A stretch of 5,753 nucleotides of DNA from Actinomycetales bacterium (GTDB lineage Bacteria; Actinomycetota; Actinomycetes; Mycobacteriales; Mycobacteriaceae). The position numbers and the translations under genes were made by a program. The notes beneath the pieces are model-generated. The model was not told where the DNA came from, ran no database searches, and saw only the letters and a list, made by a program, of their open reading frames with translations. The stretch spans positions 1 to 5,753 of the forward strand of contig DUTZ01000006.1 in the NCBI GenBank assembly GCA_012841845.1, written 5' to 3'. This document shows, piece by piece, positions 1 through 4,794 of this stretch. Numbering within the stretch: the stretch's first letter is position 1; every line of letters starts with the position of its first letter.

Positions 1-2
1 CG

Positions 3-695
3 TCCCGCGCCACGGACGCGCCGGCCGACGACGCCCCGGCCGGGGCTCCCCGGCGCCGGGGGCTGGTCATCGGCGCCGTGGCCGCGGTCGTGCTGCTCGC
101 CGGAGGCCTCACCGCCTACGCGGCCCTGGGCGGGAACGACTCCGGCACCGGCACCCCGACCGCGGAGTCGGGCCAGGAGAACCAGGAGGGCCGGGGCGGG
201 GACGACACCTCCGGGGCGGACGGGTCCGGGGGCGGCCAGTCGGCCTCTGCTCCCCCGGCGACCAAGGAGTCGGTGATCGCCTCGCTGCCGACGCCGCTGG
301 CGGCGGCGATCGACCCCGAGGAGTGCTCGATCTCCGGCGAGACCGAACACGGGGGGCTCCGGCTGCAGTGCCACTTCATCGAGGACGCACCGCTGCTCGA
401 CGGAATCGTGTCCCCGCATTTCCAGTCGCTCATCGTCTCGACGGACGTCACGGAGGCCCGGACCAAGGTCGTGCGGATCCGTCAGCAGCTCGGGTTCGAC
501 CGCGACAAGGAGGTCAACGAGGTCGTGGAGAACACCTCCCGGACGGCCGCGGCCACGGTCACCGGGCCGGACGTGGCCGACTTGTTCACCATCGACTACG
601 CCAATCAGTCGACCGGGGTCATGGTGTGGTTCGACGACCTGCTCGGGCAGGACGCCGCCACGACCTTCCTCAGCCGGGCCGGCCTCATCAACTGA
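3..695 (+). CDS. Membrane-anchored protein with extracytoplasmic C-terminal domain (5' end missing)
   Basis: The reading frame is open from base 3 to a TGA at 693-695 (230 residues visible), so the true start probably lies before the window. A GTG at 78 is possible but would start inside the membrane segment. Visible residues 1-19 are Ala/Pro/Asp-rich and end in Arg-Arg-Arg. They are followed by one hydrophobic helix (about 21-43), a Gly/Ser/Asp/Glu/Thr-rich linker (about 44-85) and a folded-looking domain of about 140 residues. Positive charges before the helix predict an N-in, C-out topology. The outer domain has two cysteines (about 108 and 123) that could form a disulfide, and it ends in an Asp-Ala-Ala-x-x-Phe-Leu-x-x-Ala-Gly-Leu pattern. 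I do not recognise the family. The layout (basic or disordered cytoplasmic part, single helix, flexible linker, small sensor-like domain) is common in actinobacterial receptor Ser/Thr kinases and small envelope proteins. The missing N-terminus would decide between these. Confidence 0.75.
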   Translation, partial: SRATDAPADDAPAGAPRRRGLVIGAVAAVVLLAGGLTAYAALGGNDSGTGTPTAESGQENQEGRGGDDTSGADGSGGGQSASAPPATKESVIASLPTPLAAAIDPEECSISGETEHGGLRLQCHFIEDAPLLDGIVSPHFQSLIVSTDVTEARTKVVRIRQQLGFDRDKEVNEVVENTSRTAAATVTGPDVADLFTIDYANQSTGVMVWFDDLLGQDAATTFLSRAGLIN

Positions 696-707
696 GCGAC
701 GCGGCCG

Positions 708-1487
708 TCACACCCCCGAGGAGGCGCCCTCGCCGCTGCGGAGCAGGTAGGTGTCCATGATCCACCCGTGCCGCTCGCGGGCCCCGGCGCGCACGCGCAC
801 GATCTCGTCGGCCACCTCCAGCGCGGGCCCGGAGACGAGGATCTGCTCCGGGGAGCCGAGGTAGGCGCCCCACCAGATGTGGGTGTCGGGTCCGGCCACG
901 TCCCGGAAGGCGCAGTGGGCGTCGAGCATGACGACGACGTTGGCCAGCACCTCGGGCGGGGTGCCGGCGAGGCGCCGGCCGGTGGTGATGTGGAGGGGCT
1001 CGCCGACCCGGTTGGCGCAGATCCCGAAGGCGGCGGTGAGGGCCGCCGGGGCGGTGACGCCGGGGACCACCTCGACGGCGAAGGCGGCGCCCGCGGCCCG
1101 CGCGCGGTCGAGGATCCGCAGCGTCGAGTCGTACAGCGCGGGGTCGCCCCACACGAGGAACGCGGCCACCCCGTCGTCACCCGTCTCGGCCTCCAGGGCG
1201 GCACGGATCCGGCGGGCGCGCTCGGCGTGCCAGTCGGCGACGGCGCGGTCGTAGTCGACGGCCGCCACCTCGTCGTCGCGCCGCGGGTCCGCCACCACCA
1301 CCTCCCGGGGGCCGCCGTCGGGGCGGTGCTCCGCGACGATCCGGCGGCGCAGCTCCCGCATGTCCTCGGTGGCCTCGCCCTTGTCCAGCAGCAGCAGGAC
1401 GTCGGCGCGGCGCAGCGCGTCCACGGCCGCCAGGGTGAGGTGGCGGGGGTCGCCGGTGCCGATGCCGATCACGAGGACGGTGCGCAT
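708..1487 (-). CDS. cobF: Precorrin-6A synthase (deacetylating), CobF
   Basis: This 259-residue protein resembles CobF of the aerobic cobalamin pathway. CobF uses S-adenosylmethionine to methylate C-1 of precorrin-5 with loss of the acetyl unit, giving precorrin-6A in the cytoplasm. The N-terminus carries the tetrapyrrole methylase glycine loop GIGTGDP (residues 8-14), followed by HLTLAAVDALRRADV and the LLLDKGEA stretch typical of CobF. VWGDPALYDST (about 112-122) and VPGVTA (about 141-146) are the other family motifs of the substrate and SAM cleft. Length matches the usual 250-260 residues. The start is an ATG at 1485-1487 with no Shine-Dalgarno sequence. A TAGGCT hexamer ends 6 nt upstream, which suggests a leaderless transcript. 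No other cob gene is in the window, so it is either an isolated pathway gene or one whose partners lie elsewhere. CobF is the best match; another tetrapyrrole methylase such as CobI or CobM is less likely because of the LLDKGEA and WGDPALYDST signature. Confidence 0.92.
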   Translation of the reverse strand: MRTVLVIGIGTGDPRHLTLAAVDALRRADVLLLLDKGEATEDMRELRRRIVAEHRPDGGPREVVVADPRRDDEVAAVDYDRAVADWHAERARRIRAALEAETGDDGVAAFLVWGDPALYDSTLRILDRARAAGAAFAVEVVPGVTAPAALTAAFGICANRVGEPLHITTGRRLAGTPPEVLANVVVMLDAHCAFRDVAGPDTHIWWGAYLGSPEQILVSGPALEVADEIVRVRAGARERHGWIMDTYLLRSGEGASSGV

Positions 1488-1493
1488 GCGCGG

Positions 1494-1503
1494 AGCCTAT
1501 CCT
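1494..1503. promoter_or_regulatory. Overlapping divergent -10 elements of a bidirectional promoter (cobF / VOC gene)
   Basis: The 23 bp between the two divergent start codons contain TATCCT on the plus strand (1498-1503) and TAGGCT on the minus strand (1499 back to 1494). Both fit the actinobacterial TANNNT -10 pattern, and they share the central TA at 1498-1499. The forward hexamer ends 7 nt before the ATG at 1511 and the reverse one 6 nt before the ATG at 1487. That is the distance expected if transcription starts at the A of each ATG. Neither gene has a Shine-Dalgarno sequence. No convincing -35 box is visible on either side, which is common for this promoter class. The call is inferred from sequence only. 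Confidence 0.6.
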
Positions 1504-1510
1504 CGGTCCC

Positions 1511-1906
1511 ATGCCCCGGATCACCGTCACCTCCGTGTTCGTGGACGACCAGGCCAGGGCGCTGGCCTTCTACACCGACGTGCTGGGGTTCGTGCCCGGG
1601 CACGACGTGCCCGCCGGCGAGTACCGCTGGCTCACCGTGGTGGGCGCCGACGACCCGGACGGCCCCCAGCTCCTGCTGGAACCCGACGCGCACCCGGCTG
1701 CCCGGGACTACGCGGCGGCGCTGCGGGCCGACGGCATCCCGGCCGCCCAGTTCGGGGTGGACGACATCCACCGCACGCACGACGACCTGGTGGCCAAGGG
1801 GGCGCGGATCGTGCAGCCGCCCACCGAGACGGGCCCGGTGTGGACGCTGATCGTGGACGACACCTGCGGAAACCTCGTGCAGCTGGCCACCTCTCCCGAG
1901 GGGTAG
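1511..1906 (+). CDS. VOC-superfamily (glyoxalase/bleomycin resistance/dioxygenase fold) protein
   Basis: This 131-residue single-domain protein has the paired beta-alpha-beta-beta-beta pattern of the vicinal oxygen chelate superfamily. Module one covers ITVTSVFVDD, the ALAFYTDVLGF helix signature (about 17-27), EYRWLTVV (37-44) and QLLLEP (53-58). Module two covers QFGVDDIHRTHDDLVAKGARIV (80-101) and the closing strand TLIVDDTCGNLVQL (112-125). Members bind small molecules or a divalent metal. The usual metal-ligand positions are only partly acidic or histidine here: E57 sits in LLLEP, but the last strand has Gln at 124 where metal-dependent members often have Glu. Metal-dependent catalysis is therefore uncertain, and the substrate cannot be named. 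Close relatives of this short type are generally annotated only as glyoxalase-like. The ATG at 1511 lacks a Shine-Dalgarno sequence and sits 7 nt after a -10 hexamer, consistent with leaderless translation. Confidence 0.9.
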   Translation: MPRITVTSVFVDDQARALAFYTDVLGFVPGHDVPAGEYRWLTVVGADDPDGPQLLLEPDAHPAARDYAAALRADGIPAAQFGVDDIHRTHDDLVAKGARIVQPPTETGPVWTLIVDDTCGNLVQLATSPEG

Positions 1907-1916
1907 GAACCGGTTC
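1907..1916. repeat. Perfect 10-bp palindrome GAACCGGTTC
   Basis: A perfect palindrome begins at the base after the VOC stop codon and lies just upstream of the candidate promoter of the lyase gene. The arms do not extend further. It could be a small dimeric-repressor site. The GAAC/GTTC half-sites recall the actinobacterial LexA box, but they are separated by 2 bp rather than the 4 bp of that box. With no second copy in the window, this may be chance. Confidence 0.25.
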
Positions 1917-1920
1917 TCGT

Positions 1921-1951
1921 TTGGGAGTCCGCCGTGGCTCCGACGTATCGT
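1921..1951 (+). promoter_or_regulatory. Candidate promoter for the CitE-like lyase gene
   Basis: A -35-like TTGGGA (1921-1926) and a -10-like TATCGT (1946-1951, matching TANNNT) are separated by 19 bp, slightly long for a housekeeping sigma factor. Transcription would start near 1958 and leave a leader of roughly 55 nt before the ATG at 2013. The 106-bp gap before the gene supports a separate promoter, but read-through from the VOC gene is also possible. Confidence 0.35.
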
Positions 1952-1996
1952 GGGGAGGTTGCCACGCGACCCTGCGTCGCCTGACGTGACCAGCAC

Positions 1997-2002
1997 AGGA
2001 AG
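1997..2002 (+). promoter_or_regulatory. Shine-Dalgarno sequence selecting the ATG at 2013
   Basis: AGGAAG lies 10 nt before the ATG at 2013 and 19 nt before the next ATG at 2022. It favours 2013 over the in-frame GTG at 1950, which would add 21 Pro/Ser/Asp-rich residues that resemble no part of the family. The spacing is a little long, so 2022 is not fully excluded. Confidence 0.5.
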
Positions 2003-2012
2003 CCCGGTACCC

Positions 2013-2843
2013 ATGAGCCCCATGTCCACCATCCCGCCGACCATCGCCCGGTCGTGGCTGCTCCTGCCCGCCGACAAGTCGGAGCGCTTCGACGCGGCGG
2101 CCAACTCGGAGATGGACGTGGTGGTGCTGGACGTGGAGGACGGCTGCCGCCAGTCGGAGAAGGAGCGCGCCCGCCGCGAGGTGCGCCAGTGGCTCGAGGC
2201 CGGCAACCACGCGTGGATCCGGATCAACGACGTCCGCTCCCCCGAGTGGGAGAAGGACCTCATGGCGCTGGGCCACTGCCCGGGCCTGGACGGCGTCATG
2301 CTGGCCAAGACCGAGAACCCCGAGCACGTCTCCCTCACCGCCGCCCGCCTGGCGCCCGACACGCCGATCGTCGCGCTCGTCGAGTCGGCCGAGGGGCTGG
2401 CCCAGGCCACGGAGATCGCCAGGACCGACTCGGTGGTCCGCCTGGCGTTCGGCATCGGCGACTACCGCCGCGACACCGGCATCGGCGCCTCGCAGATCGC
2501 CCTGGCCTACACCCGCTCGCAGTTCGTGGTGTCCAGCCGGGTGGCGCGCGTGGCGCCGCCGATCGACGGCCCCACGATCTCCAACGACACGCAGGTGCTC
2601 ATGGACGCCGCCGAGCACGCGGTGGAGATGGGCATGACGGGCAAGCTGTGCCTGCGCGTCGACCAGGCCCCGTACATCAACGAGGTCCTCTCCCCCTCGG
2701 CCGCGGACGTCTCGTGGGCCGAGTCCGTGATCGACGAGCTGGGCGCCGGCGGCGAGCGCTGCCGCGACGGCGCGGACCTGCCGCGCCTGGCCCGCGCACA
2801 GAAGATCGCCCGCCTGGCGCAGGCGTTCGCCACGGCGCACTGA
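2013..2843 (+). CDS. HpcH/HpaI aldolase / citrate lyase beta-subunit family (CitE-like) protein
   Basis: This is a 276-residue TIM-barrel lyase of the CitE-like group. Members cleave or form C-C bonds in acyl-CoA substrates (citryl-, malyl-, citramalyl- or beta-hydroxyacyl-CoA) using Mg2+. Motifs in order are RSWLLLPADKSERF (13-26), VVLDVEDG (37-44), the substrate-binding Arg of WIRIND (R70), GVMLAKTEN (94-102), ALVESAEG with the likely metal ligand E124, LAFGIGDYRRDTG with the second likely ligand D150, APPIDGPT (181-188) and GMTGKLCLRVDQ (207-218). Length fits stand-alone CitE-like proteins. No citrate lyase alpha, gamma or ligase genes are nearby, so a role in the classical citrate lyase complex is unlikely. 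In the last motif many members have His-Pro-x-Gln after the Gly-x-x-Gly-Lys; here it is Arg-Val-Asp-Gln (215-218), which may mark a subgroup with a different substrate. The substrate is unknown. Confidence 0.88.
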   Translation: MSPMSTIPPTIARSWLLLPADKSERFDAAANSEMDVVVLDVEDGCRQSEKERARREVRQWLEAGNHAWIRINDVRSPEWEKDLMALGHCPGLDGVMLAKTENPEHVSLTAARLAPDTPIVALVESAEGLAQATEIARTDSVVRLAFGIGDYRRDTGIGASQIALAYTRSQFVVSSRVARVAPPIDGPTISNDTQVLMDAAEHAVEMGMTGKLCLRVDQAPYINEVLSPSAADVSWAESVIDELGAGGERCRDGADLPRLARAQKIARLAQAFATAH

Positions 2844-2862
2844 GCCGGTCCGCGACGGCCCC

Positions 2863-2882
2863 GGAGGCCCTCCGTGGCCTCC
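2863..2882 (+). terminator. GC-rich hairpin after the lyase gene, possible terminator
   Basis: GGAGGCC (2863-2869) and GGCCTCC (2876-2882) form a perfect 7-bp stem with a 6-nt loop, starting 20 nt after the TGA of the lyase gene. There is no downstream T tract, which is frequent in high-GC actinobacteria but makes intrinsic termination uncertain. Its position, just before the promoter-like sequence of the next operon, fits a transcriptional boundary. Confidence 0.45.
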
Positions 2883-2888
2883 CGATCC

Positions 2889-2904
2889 ACCCACTACTGT
2901 GGGT
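2889..2904 (+). promoter_or_regulatory. -10 element with overlapping inverted repeat upstream of the dynamin operon
   Basis: TACTGT (2895-2900) matches the TANNNT -10 pattern and would start transcription near 2907, leaving a leader of about 30 nt that contains the ribosome site of the first dynamin gene. The hexamer is embedded in a perfect inverted repeat, ACCCAC (2889-2894) - TACT - GTGGGT (2899-2904). A dimeric regulator bound there would block the -10. No clear -35 box is visible. The alternative is a small hairpin of no function. Confidence 0.4.
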
Positions 2905-2926
2905 ACGCATCGCATGATCGGAGAGC

Positions 2927-2932
2927 AGGGGG
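2927..2932 (+). promoter_or_regulatory. Shine-Dalgarno sequence selecting the ATG at 2938
   Basis: AGGGGG ends 5 nt before the ATG at 2938, a good spacing. It favours this start over the upstream in-frame GTG at 2899 and ATG at 2914. The GTG at 2899 overlaps the predicted -10 element, and the ATG at 2914 has no purine-rich sequence at the right distance. Confidence 0.6.
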
Positions 2933-2937
2933 GCGAC

Positions 2938-4794
2938 ATGACCGACGCGAGCTCCGGCGGCGCCGCCGCCCCGGCCCCCGAGCGCGCACGCGAGTCGCTC
3001 GACCTGATGTGCGGGATCCTGCGCCGCTACGGCGAGCAGGAGGTGGCCGATCTCGCCGAACTCCGCGCGTCAGGTGCCACGCAGTCGCGGTCCGTCGTGG
3101 TGGTGGGCGAGGTCAAGCGCGGCAAGAGCTTCCTGGTCAACGCGCTCGTCGGGCTGCGGGACGCCTCACCCGTGGGGGTCGAGGTCACCACGTCGACGAC
3201 GGTCGCCGTGGGGCCCGCCACGCCCGAGCAGCCGGCCGGCCGCGACACGTTGTGGTTCCCCTCCCGCGCCGAGCAGGTGCCCCACGCCGAGCTGGCGGAC
3301 TGGGTCTCGTGTGACGGCGTGCGGGTCACCGACCCGCAGGTGGACGAGCTCCCCACGCGCGCCTACGTGCCCGTCGACGGCCACCGGCTCGACGACGTCA
3401 CCGTGATCGACACCCCGGGCGTCGGCGGCCTCGACCCGTCGTTCGCCGCCCTCGCCGCCGCCACGGCCGAGCAGGCGTGCGTCCTCGTGGTGGTGTGCGA
3501 CGCGTCCACTCCGGTCACCGCCCCCGAGATGGAGTTCATCCGCAGCACCGGCGCCTCGGTCGAGGCGCTCATCGTGGCCGTGACCAAGACGGACAAGAAC
3601 CTCCGCCGGTGGCGGCCGATCGTCGCGCAGAACCGGGAGCTCCTACGCGAGCATCTCGGGCGCGACGTCCCGGTCGTGGGCGTGTCGAGCCTGCGCGCGG
3701 TCCTCGCGGCCGAGATGCCCCCGGGTCCCGGGCGCGACCTCGCCGAGGACCATTCCGGGATCGCGGCGCTGCGCCGGGAGATCGGCGAGCGGCTCGCGGG
3801 GGCCGAGCACCTTCCCCTGGCCAACGGTCTGCGCACGGCGATCGTCGCGCTCGCCGGCCTCGCCGAGCGGGAGCGCACCAGCGTCGCGGTGCTCACGGAC
3901 TCGGCGCGGGCCCTTCCCGAGCTCACGGCGAAGGCCGACGAACTCGAGCGCCTGCGCATCGACACGCAGCAGTGGGAGCTCCACCTCCATCGCGACCTCA
4001 CCCTGATCCGCCAGCAGGCGCTCGACGAGCTCGACCGGCGGCTCAAGCTCCTGCGGGAGGATTGGTCCACCCGCATCAACAAGGGCGGGATGGCGGTCCT
4101 GCGCAAGAACCCCCAGCACTTCACGGCCAGAATGGAGAAGGACTTCCAGGAGGCCATCGCCGGCGCGATCTCCGTGTTCCTCGCCGAGCTCCACTCGCGG
4201 ATCATCCGCCCCCGGTTCGAGTCCGACGTGGTGTGGGAGGAGATCCTCCAGCTCATCCACGCCGCGATGGCCGGCCACGAGTTCGCCACCCACCGGGTGG
4301 AGTCCAAGACCCAGAACCTCATCGACCCGTCCATGCTCACGATGGGCGTGGTCGGGTCGTCTGCGATCGCCGGCATCGTCGGGGTGTCCACGGTGGTCGG
4401 CGTGGGCGCCGTCGTCGGGGTGGCGTGGGTCGGCGTCAACCTGGGTTTCCGCGCGATGCGGTCGGGCAAGACCAACCTGCTGTCGTGGATGCGGGAGACG
4501 AGCGGGTCCACCAAGACCACCACCTCCCGGATGCTCGAGGCCGCGATCGCGCAGTCCCGGCCGGAGATCGTGATCCGCTACCGCACGCACCTCAAGGAGT
4601 CGATCGCCGAGCTCAAGGCCCACATCGCCGAGGCCGAGGCCGCGGCGCGGGCCGACTCGGAACAGAGGGAGGCCGACCTCGTGCGGCACCGCAAGAACGC
4701 CGCGATCCTCGCCCGCTACATCGACCGCGGCGAGACGCTGATCGGAGAGCTCTCCTCGGCGGCCCCCGCCCCGGCGCTGGTGGTCCAGCGGTGA
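2938..4794 (+). CDS. Bacterial dynamin-like GTPase, first of a pair (IniA-like architecture)
   Basis: This 618-residue protein is a large GTPase of the dynamin superfamily, expected to self-assemble on the inner face of the cytoplasmic membrane and remodel or fuse bilayers on GTP hydrolysis. The N-terminal helix (about 13-45) leads into the GTPase domain: P-loop GEVKRGKS (57-64), G2 threonines in VTTSTT (83-88), G3 DTPG (158-161) and G4 TKTD (216-219), all intact. A long helical stalk follows (about 295-460), rich in Leu, Glu and Arg heptad-like runs. A hydrophobic Gly/Val/Ala segment (about 467-503), the likely membrane paddle or hairpin, comes next. The C-terminus (about 530-605) is a charged coiled coil that would pack back on the stalk. 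Architecture and length are close to mycobacterial IniA, but no iniB-like gene precedes it, so orthology is not claimed. Its stop overlaps the start of a second dynamin gene, which implies a heteromeric pair. Function beyond membrane remodelling is inference. Confidence 0.88.
   Translation: MTDASSGGAAAPAPERARESLDLMCGILRRYGEQEVADLAELRASGATQSRSVVVVGEVKRGKSFLVNALVGLRDASPVGVEVTTSTTVAVGPATPEQPAGRDTLWFPSRAEQVPHAELADWVSCDGVRVTDPQVDELPTRAYVPVDGHRLDDVTVIDTPGVGGLDPSFAALAAATAEQACVLVVVCDASTPVTAPEMEFIRSTGASVEALIVAVTKTDKNLRRWRPIVAQNRELLREHLGRDVPVVGVSSLRAVLAAEMPPGPGRDLAEDHSGIAALRREIGERLAGAEHLPLANGLRTAIVALAGLAERERTSVAVLTDSARALPELTAKADELERLRIDTQQWELHLHRDLTLIRQQALDELDRRLKLLREDWSTRINKGGMAVLRKNPQHFTARMEKDFQEAIAGAISVFLAELHSRIIRPRFESDVVWEEILQLIHAAMAGHEFATHRVESKTQNLIDPSMLTMGVVGSSAIAGIVGVSTVVGVGAVVGVAWVGVNLGFRAMRSGKTNLLSWMRETSGSTKTTTSRMLEAAIAQSRPEIVIRYRTHLKESIAELKAHIAEAEAAARADSEQREADLVRHRKNAAILARYIDRGETLIGELSSAAPAPALVVQR

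Noticed and set aside
717..732. CGAGG/CCTCG hairpin in the end of cobF as a terminator for the upstream gene
   Set aside because: The stem is only 5 bp, lies inside coding sequence and has no T tract. Such short pairings are frequent by chance at this GC content.
768..1850. 360-codon plus-strand open frame across cobF and the VOC gene
   Set aside because: It is antisense to the cobF motifs and out of frame with the VOC gene. Its composition is low-complexity Gly/Ala/Pro.
1907..1916. LexA (SOS) box at the GAACCGGTTC palindrome
   Set aside because: The actinobacterial LexA site needs four bases between GAAC and GTTC; here there are two.
1924..1941. GGAG/CTCC pairing after the VOC gene as a terminator
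   Set aside because: A 4-bp stem with a 10-nt loop is too weak, and it overlaps the candidate promoter of the next gene.
1950..2012. GTG at 1950 as the start of the CitE-like gene
   Set aside because: It overlaps the candidate -10 element, and the extra 21 residues do not fit the family. An AGGAAG sequence supports the ATG at 2013.
2899..2937. GTG at 2899 or ATG at 2914 as the start of the first dynamin gene
   Set aside because: The first overlaps the predicted -10 and inverted repeat, and the second has no ribosome site. AGGGGG is well placed for the ATG at 2938.
1469..2939. Long minus-strand open frames opposite the VOC and CitE-like genes (up to 435 codons)
   Set aside because: Their translations are Arg/Gly/His-rich, low-complexity shadows typical of high-GC DNA. 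The plus-strand frames carry clear family motifs.
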